NCBI GenBank assembly: GCA_964449285.1
Contig: CAYUZX010000010.1
Span: forward strand, 1-64,000
Direction of reading: 5' to 3'
DNA from: QYOJ01 sp964449285
GTDB lineage: Bacteria > Bacteroidota > Bacteroidia > Bacteroidales > FEN-979
DNA length: 64,000 nt
In this document: piece by piece, positions 17,610 through 26,648 of the stretch
How the letters are laid out: every line of letters starts with the position of its first letter
Position numbering within the stretch: position 1 is the first letter of the stretch
Position numbers and translations under genes: made by a program
The notes under the pieces: model-generated
What the model saw: the letters and a program-made list of their open reading frames with translations, nothing else
Told to the model about the DNA's origin: nothing
The model's database searches: none

Positions 17610-18689
17610 ATGAGCAGGTTGAGCAGGTCTATTTTTCAAGCCCTGGTAGTATTTCCTTTTCTGCTGGCAACTTTCGGCTGTGATCGCACTCCTTCGCAAC
17701 AGGAGAAGTCAGAAATTATTAAGCTTGAAACAGACATTTCCCATGCCGGGTCGCTTCAAAAAATACGGTTGTTACCCTACTGGATCACAACTGCCCAGTT
17801 TGCAGGCTATTATACTGGGATAGAGGAGGGGATATTCAGAAAGTATAGGATTGATCTGGAGGTCATCCCGTTTCAGCCAACGATGCAAACCAATTTGCTG
17901 ATCGGGGATAAAGAGGCTGATTTCTTCCTGCTCTGGATGGTCAACGCGATTGACCTGAAGGATTCCGGCCTGGATATCGTCAACATTGCCCAACTCTCTT
18001 CCAGATCCTCCCTGATGTTAGTCGCCAAGAAAAGCAGCGGGATCGGGACTATCGCTGACATGGATGGAAAACGTGCTGCTATCTGGAGTGATTACACATT
18101 GCAACCACAGGTATTGTTCCGGAGGCAGCATGTTGATGTGGAAATCATCCCGATAGGGAGCAGCAACAATCTTTTTCTGACGGATGGTGTAGAGATCATC
18201 AACGCGAGCTGGTTCGATGAATACCATACAATCCTCAATTGCGGATTTAATGTTGATGAGCTTGAAACCTTTTTCTTCTCTGATCATGGCCTGAACTTTT
18301 TAGAGGATGGGATCTATTGCCTCCGGTCCACACTTGAAGAGGATCCCGGTTTATGTGAGAGATTCGTGGAGGCAACCCTTGAAAGCTGGAAGTACGCCTT
18401 TGATCATCCGGAAGAGGCAATTCGGATTGTGCTGGAAGAACAACGAAAACAAAAGATTCCGGCTAATCTGGCACATCAGCGATGGATGCTCGACAGGTAT
18501 CGAGACCTCTATTATCCAGATCCATTGAGTGGAATCAATACGACTCTCCCGGAATCAGAATACCAGAATATCGCAAAGATTCTCCTCGAAGCAGGATTGA
18601 TTGGTAAGATCCCCACCTTCAGAGAGTTTTATAATCCCGTTCAAACGATGGTGCCGGAGCCCATGGATACGCTAAACAGCCCCCAATGA
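17610..18689 (+). CDS. NMT1/SsuA-like substrate-binding lipoprotein
   Basis: 359 residues with a lipoprotein signal (TFGC, Cys 24). The mature part follows the NMT1/THI5/SsuA fold used by binding proteins for thiamine precursors and sulfonates (FAGYYTGIEEGIFRKY, then LIGDKEADFFL). No ABC permease or ATPase of the matching type is nearby. Instead its stop overlaps the start of a Cache-type histidine kinase by 4 nt (ATGA). The likely role is therefore ligand presentation to the kinase rather than uptake. Confidence 0.85.
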   Translation: MSRLSRSIFQALVVFPFLLATFGCDRTPSQQEKSEIIKLETDISHAGSLQKIRLLPYWITTAQFAGYYTGIEEGIFRKYRIDLEVIPFQPTMQTNLLIGDKEADFFLLWMVNAIDLKDSGLDIVNIAQLSSRSSLMLVAKKSSGIGTIADMDGKRAAIWSDYTLQPQVLFRRQHVDVEIIPIGSSNNLFLTDGVEIINASWFDEYHTILNCGFNVDELETFFFSDHGLNFLEDGIYCLRSTLEEDPGLCERFVEATLESWKYAFDHPEEAIRIVLEEQRKQKIPANLAHQRWMLDRYRDLYYPDPLSGINTTLPESEYQNIAKILLEAGLIGKIPTFREFYNPVQTMVPEPMDTLNSPQ

Positions 18690-20818
18690 AAGATGGTATA
18701 AAACTAAAAAGAGGCCTGACTTTTAAGCTGATCTTTTCAGTCTTTTCTGCCATTGCTGCCATCTTTGTCATAATCTTTCTTTACAACTATACTGTCACAA
18801 GGAAGACGATGATCAAGAGCCTGGATTCTACTGCCTCCTACCTTACGGCGAGTACTGTCAACAAAGTTGACCGGATTCTCTTTGGAATGGCAAGAGTCCC
18901 CGAAAACCTGGCTGCGGTGATCGAGCATTCGAACTTCAGTGAAGAGGAGTTGAAACAACTATTAAAAATTGTCGTGAAACTCAATCCGGAGGTCTATGGA
19001 TCGGCGATTGCATTTGAGCCCTTCTTCGAAGGACGGAAAGAGAAGTTTTATTCGTTTTATGCGTATCGTGACAACGACAGTGTGATCCTCACCACCCTGG
19101 GTAACGATTCATACGATTATTTTTTAATGGACTGGTATCAGATTCCACGGGAAAAAGAAGAACCTTACTGGACAGAACCCTATTTTGATGAAGGAGGAGG
19201 GAATATTCTCATGTCAACATACTCCGTACCGTTATACTTCACCCGCGGAAGTGAGAGGAAGTTCGTAGGGATATTAACAGTAGATCTTTCAATCAATTGG
19301 TTACGGGAGATGGTTGATTCGATCCGTGTACTTAAGACTGGATTTGGATTTTTGGTCTCACATAATGGAACCTTCGTAACCCATCCGGTTCATGAGTTGA
19401 TCATGAATGCCTCTATTTTCAGCCTTGCGGAAGAGCATGAAATGCCCCTTTTCAGGGAGCTCGGGAGGAAGATGATCAACCGTGAAAGTGACTTCAGTAC
19501 TGAGACTTATGAAAATTTCCTCAACCATAAGAAAAGCTGGATAGCATACGCACCAGTACCAAGTAATGGCTGGGCGTTGGCAGTGGTGTTTCCGGTTGAT
19601 GAACTGATGGCAGATGCCAACAGGCTCAACCTGGCTATCGTCCTTATCGGTAGTGTAGGCCTGGTGATTATCTTTCTGGTGATCCTCTTGATTTCCCGTT
19701 CAATCACCCGCCCGATGCGTAAGCTTGCACGGGCCGCACAAAGCTTTGCAGAGGGAGATTTTAATGTCTCCCTTCCGGAAGTTGTATCAGAAGATGAGAT
19801 CGGAAAACTGACCAGAAGTTTCAGTTATATGCAGAAAACCCTGGCAGAGACAATCGGAGACCTAAAAGAGACTTCAGAAAAACTGCGGATTTCGAATGAA
19901 AAGTTGGAGGATTACAGCAAGACGTTGGAGTTGAAGGTGGTAGAACGCACTGCTGAGCTTGTTGCTAAAAACACCGAGCTGGATAGTGCACTCCAAACGT
20001 TGAAGGCGGCGCAGACACAGCTGGTTCAGTCGGAAAAGATGGCTTCTTTGGGTCAGTTGACTGCTGGGATTGCTCATGAGATCAAGAATCCGCTCAATTT
20101 TGTAAACAACTTTGCAGAACTTTCGGCCGACCTGGCCAGGGAGCTGAAAGAGGAGCTGGAGAAGCTTAAAGACCGACTTGAAGAAAAAGATGTGGAATAC
20201 CTGATGGAGATCGTCGGGGATCTGGAAAGCAACTCCCTGAAAATCCATAATCATGGGAAACGTGCCGACAGCATCATCCGGGGGATGCTGCTCCATTCAC
20301 GCGGGAAAGCGGGAGAGAAGCAGCCAACCGATCTCAATGCATTGCTGGAGGAGTATATCAACCTGGGGTATCACGGCATGCGGGCTACAAACCCTGCTTT
20401 CAATATCAAAATTGAATCGTCATATGATCCTGCTGTTGGTATCGTGGAAGTAATCCCCCAGGATCTCAGCAGGGTGTTTCTGAATATCATTAACAACGCC
20501 TGCCAGGCAACAGCACAGAAAAAAAACGAGCAGAAAGATTCATATTTCCCATTGCTTTCTGTCACAACCAAACGAATTGAAGATATTGTTGAAGTGCGTA
20601 TCAGGGATAATGGGAAAGGGATCCCGACAGAGATCATAGATAAAATATTCAACCCCTTCTTTACCACCAAAGCAGCAGGTTCAGGCACCGGACTGGGTCT
20701 TTCGATTAGTTTCGATATTGTGGTACAGGAACATGGCGGTGAACTTAAGGTGGAATCAAAACCGGGTGAGTCTACTGAATTCATCATCCGGATACCTGTT
20801 GGAAAGAAGGTGGAATAA
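18686..20818 (+). CDS. Cache-domain sensor histidine kinase with HAMP
   Basis: 710 residues. TM1 (about 13-34), a large periplasmic double-Cache region (about 35-310), TM2 (about 314-337), HAMP (about 337-390), coiled coil (about 390-450), HisKA with GIAHEIKNPL (H464) and HATPase with N603/N604, DNGKGI (641-646) and a GTGLGL box. The layout matches four-helix HisKA kinases used in chemical sensing. It is translationally coupled to the binding lipoprotein before it and lies 10 nt before its probable partner regulator. Confidence 0.93.
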   Translation: MKDGIKLKRGLTFKLIFSVFSAIAAIFVIIFLYNYTVTRKTMIKSLDSTASYLTASTVNKVDRILFGMARVPENLAAVIEHSNFSEEELKQLLKIVVKLNPEVYGSAIAFEPFFEGRKEKFYSFYAYRDNDSVILTTLGNDSYDYFLMDWYQIPREKEEPYWTEPYFDEGGGNILMSTYSVPLYFTRGSERKFVGILTVDLSINWLREMVDSIRVLKTGFGFLVSHNGTFVTHPVHELIMNASIFSLAEEHEMPLFRELGRKMINRESDFSTETYENFLNHKKSWIAYAPVPSNGWALAVVFPVDELMADANRLNLAIVLIGSVGLVIIFLVILLISRSITRPMRKLARAAQSFAEGDFNVSLPEVVSEDEIGKLTRSFSYMQKTLAETIGDLKETSEKLRISNEKLEDYSKTLELKVVERTAELVAKNTELDSALQTLKAAQTQLVQSEKMASLGQLTAGIAHEIKNPLNFVNNFAELSADLARELKEELEKLKDRLEEKDVEYLMEIVGDLESNSLKIHNHGKRADSIIRGMLLHSRGKAGEKQPTDLNALLEEYINLGYHGMRATNPAFNIKIESSYDPAVGIVEVIPQDLSRVFLNIINNACQATAQKKNEQKDSYFPLLSVTTKRIEDIVEVRIRDNGKGIPTEIIDKIFNPFFTTKAAGSGTGLGLSISFDIVVQEHGGELKVESKPGESTEFIIRIPVGKKVE

Positions 20819-20828
20819 CCGAAAACGA

Positions 20829-22016
20829 ATGGAACATATGGAGCATTTGAAGAAAAATATTAAGATCCTGGTAGTAGATGATGAAATAGATCTCGAGCCC
20901 TTGGTCAAGCAACGCTTTCGTCGCCAGATTCGGGACGGCGTTTACGACTTTCTTTTCGCGCACAACGGACTCGAGGCCCTTGCAAAACTCATTGAACATC
21001 CGGAAATCGGAATTATCCTTTCCGATATCAACATGCCTGAGATGGATGGGCTAACCCTTCTCTTAAAGCTGAAAGAGCTGAAAAATCCTTCATTGAAGAC
21101 TGTTATTGTCTCCGCATATGGAGATATGGAGAATATCCGTACTGCTATGAACAGAGGTGCATTTGATTTTCTGACCAAGCCGATCAACTTTGAGGACCTG
21201 GAGATCACCATCAATAAAACACTGGATGAGATCCGCCTGGTAAGGAAATCACAGGAAGAGCATCATCAGCTGCTTTTCATTCAGCATGACCTGAAAACGG
21301 CCCGGGAGATCCAACAGGCCATCCTTCCTGCAGTATTTCCGCCATTTCCTCACCGGAAGGATTTCGACATCTTTGCTTCTATGCAGGCTGCCAGGGAGGT
21401 AGGGGGTGATTTCTACGACTTTTTCATGATCGATAACGACCACATCGGATTTGTCATTGGCGACGTTTCGGGGAAAGGTGTCCCCGCTGCCATCTTTATG
21501 GCGGTTAGCAGAACCCTGATCCGCGCTACCGGACTCAAAGGAATCTCCGCAGAAGAGTGCATCGATTATGCAAACCACCTTCTCTGCAACGAAAGCACCT
21601 CCTGCATGTTCGTGACAGTCTTTTACGGGATTCTTGACACGAAGACAGGGGAGGTTACTTATGTGAACGGGGGCCACAATCCGCCTTATCTTGTCAGGGC
21701 TGATAGTACGCTGGAGGCGGTGCCTCTGACCGGTGGGACGATCCTCGGATTCCTGGAAGATGAGCGTTTCAAGTCGGGTAAGATTCATCTCCATCCCGGT
21801 GATACGCTCTTTCTTTATACCGATGGGATCACCGAAGCCTTTAATTTGGATGATGAAGGGTATGGAGAGGTTCGGCTTGAAGCCCTGCTTCGGTCAAATT
21901 ACAATAAACCCATCAAGGAACTGGCTCAGGCATCCATTGCCGGAGTTCAGGAATTTTGTGGAGAAGCACCACAATCTGACGATATCACCATGATGGCGAT
22001 CCGGTTATTCTCTTAA
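20829..22016 (+). CDS. Response regulator with SpoIIE/RsbU-type PP2C phosphatase
   Basis: 395 residues from the start chosen here (MEHMEHLKKN). Longer readings would run back into the kinase gene. Receiver domain about 10-125 (D66, K117), coiled linker, then a SpoIIE-type serine phosphatase (about 170-395) with GGDFYD (193-198) and GDVSGKG (211-217) metal-binding motifs. Such proteins act on anti-sigma-factor antagonists in partner-switching systems. No such antagonist is encoded beside it, so the target must be elsewhere. It forms the output of the three-gene module. Confidence 0.92.
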   Translation: MEHMEHLKKNIKILVVDDEIDLEPLVKQRFRRQIRDGVYDFLFAHNGLEALAKLIEHPEIGIILSDINMPEMDGLTLLLKLKELKNPSLKTVIVSAYGDMENIRTAMNRGAFDFLTKPINFEDLEITINKTLDEIRLVRKSQEEHHQLLFIQHDLKTAREIQQAILPAVFPPFPHRKDFDIFASMQAAREVGGDFYDFFMIDNDHIGFVIGDVSGKGVPAAIFMAVSRTLIRATGLKGISAEECIDYANHLLCNESTSCMFVTVFYGILDTKTGEVTYVNGGHNPPYLVRADSTLEAVPLTGGTILGFLEDERFKSGKIHLHPGDTLFLYTDGITEAFNLDDEGYGEVRLEALLRSNYNKPIKELAQASIAGVQEFCGEAPQSDDITMMAIRLFS

Positions 22017-22485
22017 CAAAAGTGACCTTCCCGTCCCCCTCTTTATAGTAGTCGTGGATCAGTCCGGCTTCATGATACCCCATCTGCTTGTAAAATTGTC
22101 GGGTAGGCTGGTACTTTTCAAGTGAAGATGTCTCTGCGATCACGTTTCTGCCTCCCTGCTCACCAATTTTTCGTTGGGTCTCTTCCAGCAACAGTCTGCC
22201 TATTCCCTTTGCCCGGAAGTCGTTGTGCGTGACGATCCAGTAGAGGTCGAAACTGTGTTCGGTCCCGGCGATAAGGCCGAAACAACTGTAAGCTACTGAC
22301 AGGCCCTCCCGTTCAGCAAAGATGAACTGATAGGAGCTCTTATCTCCATCACGCAGCTTCTCCTCCGCTAGTTCCACGGCTACTTCTACCTCTATGTCAT
22401 AAAAAAATCCGGTGGAGATGATCATCTCCCTGATCCTTGTTTCGTCGCCTGGGAAAATAGCGTTTCTAAATTGAATATCTGTCAT
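21985..22485 (-). CDS. GNAT N-acetyltransferase
   Basis: 166 residues. The acetyl-CoA binding motif A is clear (VTHNDFRAKGIGRLLLEE, about 85-102) and a C-terminal QFYKQMGY motif follows. It is the last gene of a four-gene run with the KamA-like enzyme and two ATP-grasp ligases, 33 nt downstream of the nearer ligase. In the known N-acetyl-beta-lysine pathway an acetyltransferase (AblB) acts after lysine 2,3-aminomutase; this protein could play a similar part, but the resemblance is by context only. Its 3' end overlaps the phosphatase gene by 32 bp, tail to tail. Confidence 0.88.
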   Translation of the reverse strand: MTDIQFRNAIFPGDETRIREMIISTGFFYDIEVEVAVELAEEKLRDGDKSSYQFIFAEREGLSVAYSCFGLIAGTEHSFDLYWIVTHNDFRAKGIGRLLLEETQRKIGEQGGRNVIAETSSLEKYQPTRQFYKQMGYHEAGLIHDYYKEGDGKVTFVKRITGSPSW

Positions 22486-22490
22486 GTATG

Positions 22491-22524
22491 TTGTTGCTGG
22501 TTGCTGGTTACTGGTTGGTTACTG
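22491..22524. repeat. Word-like low-complexity repeat
   Basis: GTTGCTGGTTACTGGTTGGTT-type words between the GNAT and ligase genes, running into the ligase stop codon. Confidence 0.4.
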
Positions 22525-23499
22525 CCACCTGTTCACTGCGTCATCGAGAATCCTCTTGACGGCTTCTGTAAATGAATACCCTGCCTGGTTTAGGGCGGCA
22601 GCGAATCCTCCCGAACGTGAGAGGCATGGATTCGCATTGATATCAATGATCGCAGGGATTCCCTCTTCATTCACCCTGAAATCCACCCGGGCATAGCCTT
22701 TCAGTTCAAAACCCTTCCAGCAGGCCTCACACAGCTCAATCAGCCTGAGATGGAGCAGTCGGTCCCGTTCCCCGGATTGGAACGTACGGGTGGTGTGGGA
22801 ATATTCAAACGATTGTGCATCCCATTTTGACCGAAACCCCAGGATTTTGGGTTTGCCAGCCGGAAAATCCAGAAACTCCATCTCGGCAAGTGGAAGCACT
22901 TCAGGTCCGTTCAAATCAGCAAGGATGGAGATATTGAATTCCCGCCCCTCGATATACTCTTCGATGAAATAGTGGTGGTTGCTTTTACTTCTCGCTATCT
23001 CTTTCATTCGTTCGTCATGCCCCTGAAAAACATTCGATTCATCCAAGTCAAGGGAGCCCTCCTCCCAGGTTGGTTTTAGGATGTAGCTCTTATGCTGATC
23101 CAACATATCTGTTTCATTCACGCCAACCCATTTCGGAGTCGGCAGTCCGAGCCGAACCAGTTCGCGTTTTGCAAGTACTTTGTTTGAAGTGAGAAACATC
23201 GGGATTACCGTTGACCCGGAATAGGGGATTCCCAATGAGCTGAATACTGAAGGGGCGATGAATGCAAACTCCCCTTTGTTGTCAAGTGACTCCACCAGGT
23301 TGAAAAGAATCCCTGGCTTCTCTTTCCTGATTTGATTGATGGCCGTTTGGATATCCAGCCCCATCTCGATCTTTGCCACTTCATATCCAAGCTCCATGCA
23401 GGCACTGCCCACCAGGTCGGCTTGTTCCATTACATCCAGCTCATCTGCTCCTGCATCGGCTAAGAGTTTATTTGTGACAATAAGGATTTTTGTTCTCAT
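22519..23499 (-). CDS. ATP-grasp ligase, D-Ala-D-Ala ligase-like (first of two)
   Basis: 326 residues. ATP-grasp fold: LKPTWEEGSLDL loop (about 147), a HYFIEEYIEGREFNISIL strand and YARVDFRVNEEG followed by the metal-binding DINANPCLS. True D-Ala-D-Ala ligases have EVNTLPG at that place, so the substrate pocket differs. Such enzymes join a carboxylate to an amine using ATP. It overlaps the second ligase by 4 nt. The two are clearly different from each other, suggesting two successive couplings rather than a recent duplication. Product unknown. Confidence 0.85.
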   Translation of the reverse strand: MRTKILIVTNKLLADAGADELDVMEQADLVGSACMELGYEVAKIEMGLDIQTAINQIRKEKPGILFNLVESLDNKGEFAFIAPSVFSSLGIPYSGSTVIPMFLTSNKVLAKRELVRLGLPTPKWVGVNETDMLDQHKSYILKPTWEEGSLDLDESNVFQGHDERMKEIARSKSNHHYFIEEYIEGREFNISILADLNGPEVLPLAEMEFLDFPAGKPKILGFRSKWDAQSFEYSHTTRTFQSGERDRLLHLRLIELCEACWKGFELKGYARVDFRVNEEGIPAIIDINANPCLSRSGGFAAALNQAGYSFTEAVKRILDDAVNRWQ

Positions 23500-24485
23500 G
23501 ACCCGGGACGTTGGTTAATTCGTTCAAGGGTCGAGTCCATGATCTCACCGATGAGTTGTTCGAAGGTGTAGCCATTCCGGTAGGCTAGGATGGGAAGGTC
23601 GGAGTGGACAAGGTCGAGACCGGCCAATGGATTGACTTCGATGAAAGAGGGACTGTTGTGTCTGTCATACCGGATGTCGACCCGTCCCCCGTCACGACAA
23701 CCAAGGATATTCCAGGCCCGGATAGCAAGATCGGTACATGCCTTCATGACGATCTCTTCCGGTACCGAGTAAGCAACCAGCTCTTCGTAGTTGGCTTTGG
23801 TATCGAGGGAGTAGATCCCCGATGCGCTATCCTTTTTGTAAACAATCTCCATGATTCCAACTGACCTGCTTTTCGCTCCTGTTCCGGTGATCCCGACAGT
23901 GAACTCCCGGCCTGGGAGAAACTCTTCTACCAGGAGGCCTGTGGGATATTGCCTGAGTAGCGCCCGGCATACTTCCAGGAGTTCGAGGTTTGAATTTACC
24001 CTGGATTTTCCGGAGATCCCTTTCCCGGTGCCTTCTGCGACAGGTTTGATGAATAAAGGAAACGCCAGGACATCGGTGAGGATATCAGCTTCAGAGCGAA
24101 CAACGAAAAACCCGGGTGTGTTTAACCCTGCGTCGCGTATCACCCGTTTGGTCATCCCTTTATGGAGTGTGAGTGAAAGTACAAGTGGGTCGGAGAATGT
24201 ATAGGAGATCCGGTAGGCATCAAGCAAACAGGGGACCTGTGCTTCTCTTCCGATACCATTGAGTCCCTCACTGATGTTGAAAACCAGGTCCCAGCGGTCA
24301 CCCTTTACAAGTCGGCCTGCAAGTTGCCTGACATGTCCGATCCGATCGGTCGCATACCCCAGGCTATGCAGCGCGTTTTCAATCCCTTCAATGGTTGATT
24401 CACGGTCAAATTCGGCTGTCTCTTCAATGCTATATCCCTCTTTGAGGTATTCTGACCTGAGGTCAAAAGTAAGTCCTATCATCAT
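23496..24485 (-). CDS. ATP-grasp ligase, D-Ala-D-Ala ligase-like (second of two)
   Basis: 329 residues. N-terminal FNISEGLNG loop, LHKGMTKRVIRDAGL helix, the ATP-binding IKPVAEGTGKGIS loop, VEEFLPGREFTVGI, a DGGRVDIRYD strand and a metal-binding FIEVNPLAGLDL near the end. All belong to the D-Ala-D-Ala ligase branch of ATP-grasp enzymes. A canonical mur/ddl ligase would sit with cell-wall genes. This one sits between the KamA-like mutase (3 nt gap) and a second ligase (4 nt overlap), which points to a dedicated small peptide or amide product. Confidence 0.86.
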   Translation of the reverse strand: MMIGLTFDLRSEYLKEGYSIEETAEFDRESTIEGIENALHSLGYATDRIGHVRQLAGRLVKGDRWDLVFNISEGLNGIGREAQVPCLLDAYRISYTFSDPLVLSLTLHKGMTKRVIRDAGLNTPGFFVVRSEADILTDVLAFPLFIKPVAEGTGKGISGKSRVNSNLELLEVCRALLRQYPTGLLVEEFLPGREFTVGITGTGAKSRSVGIMEIVYKKDSASGIYSLDTKANYEELVAYSVPEEIVMKACTDLAIRAWNILGCRDGGRVDIRYDRHNSPSFIEVNPLAGLDLVHSDLPILAYRNGYTFEQLIGEIMDSTLERINQRPGS

Positions 24486-24488
24486 GGC

Positions 24489-25763
24489 TTAGCCTACATC
24501 ATCAGGGTAACGAAACACCTTGCCTTCATAGTTCATCAGTTTGGCATAGCCATCTTCATGGCCCTGGTAGTATTCGGGCAGAAGAGGAATCTTGCCTCCT
24601 CCGCCGGGAGCATCAACGACAAACTGTGGAACAGCATAGCCGGAAGTATGGCCCCGCAGCCCACGGATGATCTCCAGCCCTTTACTGATAGGGGTTCGGA
24701 AGTGACTGGAACCCGGAATTGGATCGCATTGATAGATGTAATATGGTCTCACACGGTTTTTTAGCAGACCTTGCATCAGTTTTTTCATGATCTCCACCTC
24801 GTCGTTGATCCCTTTCAGCAGGACAGTCTGGCTCCCCAGCGGGATGCCAGCGTTAGCCAGCATTTCACATGCCTCTTTCACCTCGGGGGTGAGTTCATCG
24901 GGATGTGTAAAATGGATACTCATGAAGAGAGGATGATATTTTTTCAGGATATTCACCAACGACTTTGTGATTCGCTGGGGAAGGACCACCGGCACCTTGG
25001 ACCCAATGCGGATGATCTCTACGTGGCGTATTTGCCTCAGCCGCGAAAGGAGGTACTCGATATGGAAATCGGGCATAGTAAGGGGGTCTCCTCCAGAGAC
25101 GATCACATCCCGAACCTCTTTATGCTCTTCAATATAGCGGAGTCCGGCTTCCCATGCTTTGATACCTATGTGGTTCTTCTCCTTGGCTACCATGTGGGTG
25201 CGAGTACAATACCGGCAGTAAGCTGAACAGAATCCTGTTGCCAGGAAAAGGACGCGGTCGGGATAGCGGTGCACGATGTTCGGTGCCGGACTATGGTGCT
25301 CTTCTGATAGCGGGTCAAGAATCTCTCCCGTTGAAGAGATCAGCTCGTCGAAAACAGGGATAAAGGCTTTTCGCAGCGCATGCTCCGGATCGTTCCTGTC
25401 TATCAGACTCATGTAGTAAGGTGTGATCCTTATAGGTAGTTTATGGATTTTTTTTCCGATGACACTGACCTCATTTTCGGAAAGGTTCATGAATCGTGCC
25501 AGTTGATCCGTGCTTCTCACACTGTTTTTGATCTGCCAATGCCAGCTATTCCAATCCTTTTCCGAAACACCGGGAAAGAAGTTGTCCATAAACGCCTTCG
25601 ACCGTTCAGAAATGACGGTTTTTTCTTTTTCACCCCGCGGAGGAGTGGCTACTGAATGAAGATGAAGGAAGGAAACGGATTGACCAGGTTTCGGTGGAGG
25701 TTCATCATCGTCCTGATTCATTAGATCGCGAACGATGCAGAGTTCATGCTCTTGTGTTTCCAT
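24489..25763 (-). CDS. KamA-family radical SAM enzyme, lysine 2,3-aminomutase-like
   Basis: 424 residues, close to clostridial lysine 2,3-aminomutase. Radical SAM cluster CSAYCRYC (C179, C183, C186), PLP lysine K391 in GGGGK, and two aspartates, D347 and D384, at the positions known to hold the lysine side-chain amine. These support L-lysine to L-beta-lysine activity rather than the glutamate variant. Residues 1-50 are an acidic extension. It heads a tight run with two ATP-grasp ligases and a GNAT. The short EpmB form that modifies EF-P is less likely given length and context. Confidence 0.9.
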   Translation of the reverse strand: METQEHELCIVRDLMNQDDDEPPPKPGQSVSFLHLHSVATPPRGEKEKTVISERSKAFMDNFFPGVSEKDWNSWHWQIKNSVRSTDQLARFMNLSENEVSVIGKKIHKLPIRITPYYMSLIDRNDPEHALRKAFIPVFDELISSTGEILDPLSEEHHSPAPNIVHRYPDRVLFLATGFCSAYCRYCTRTHMVAKEKNHIGIKAWEAGLRYIEEHKEVRDVIVSGGDPLTMPDFHIEYLLSRLRQIRHVEIIRIGSKVPVVLPQRITKSLVNILKKYHPLFMSIHFTHPDELTPEVKEACEMLANAGIPLGSQTVLLKGINDEVEIMKKLMQGLLKNRVRPYYIYQCDPIPGSSHFRTPISKGLEIIRGLRGHTSGYAVPQFVVDAPGGGGKIPLLPEYYQGHEDGYAKLMNYEGKVFRYPDDVG

Positions 25764-25844
25764 TTTTTTTGTTGCCCATTAAATAGTGGTGCAAATAGAT
25801 AAAAATTTTAATTACTTTCGATTCTGTTTTTTTAAAAAAGTGCA

Positions 25845-25852
25845 CAAAGATA
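25845..25852 (-). promoter_or_regulatory. -7 element for the KamA cassette
   Basis: Minus-strand TATCTTTG, exact consensus, about 80 nt before the kamA-like start. -33 not evident. Confidence 0.35.
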
Positions 25853-25871
25853 TGTTAATAACTAATACCCG

Positions 25872-26648
25872 ATGAAACTTTTTTTTCGCAGTTTTGGAAC
25901 AGGCACATCATTCATAATTTTACATGGTCTTTTCGGCATCTCCGACAACTGGGTAACCCTTGGGAAAAGGTTTGGAGAACGGTTTCGCGTAATCATCCCC
26001 GATCTTCGGAATCATGGCCGGTCACCCCATAGCGAGCTGTTTGATTTTCCCTCCATGGAGCAGGATATTCTGGAGCTTATCGAAGAGGAAACAGATGGAG
26101 GCGTGATATTGATGGGCCACTCCCTGGGAGGTCGTGTAGCCGTGAACCTGGCTCTTCATCATCAAGTGATGATCCGTAAGCTTGTGATTGTCGATATCAG
26201 CTTACGGAAGTACCCTCCCCAGAGAGAGCACCTGGAGCTTATCGAGGCGATGCATTCGTTGGATCTGTCTCAACCAGGGAGCCGGTCAGAGATCGAGGAG
26301 CAGCTCCGGCAGAGAATTCCCAGCCTTAAATTGCGGAGGTTTCTGATGAAAAACCTCTACTGGAGTGAGCGTGGAAAACTCTCATGGCGGCTCAATCTAC
26401 CCGTGATCAGTGAAAGTTTGCCTGCCATCTTTGAGGGAGGTGGTGTTCCCGGGCGATTCTCGGGCCCTGCAATGTTTATCAGGGGCGAGAGGTCAAATTA
26501 CATCCTTGACAGTGATTTACAGGCTATTCATGAAAAATTCCCCGGAGCTATCGTTAGAACCATCAGGGGTGCAACCCATTGGGTTCATGCCGATAATCCC
26601 GGGGAATTTTACCAGGTTGTAAGCTCCTTCCTTTACTCGGATCAGTAA
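25872..26648 (+). CDS. Alpha/beta hydrolase (YbfF-like esterase)
   Basis: 258 residues. Nucleophile elbow GHSLGG (S84), oxyanion HGLFG segment (19-23) and a C-terminal ATHWVHADNP carrying the catalytic His. The LRNHGRSPHS segment is typical of the YbfF acyl-CoA/ester hydrolase subgroup. A possible plus-strand promoter element TACTTTCG lies about 50 nt upstream. It overlaps the next, oppositely oriented gene by 7 bp. Substrate unknown. Confidence 0.88.
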   Translation: MKLFFRSFGTGTSFIILHGLFGISDNWVTLGKRFGERFRVIIPDLRNHGRSPHSELFDFPSMEQDILELIEEETDGGVILMGHSLGGRVAVNLALHHQVMIRKLVIVDISLRKYPPQREHLELIEAMHSLDLSQPGSRSEIEEQLRQRIPSLKLRRFLMKNLYWSERGKLSWRLNLPVISESLPAIFEGGGVPGRFSGPAMFIRGERSNYILDSDLQAIHEKFPGAIVRTIRGATHWVHADNPGEFYQVVSSFLYSDQ

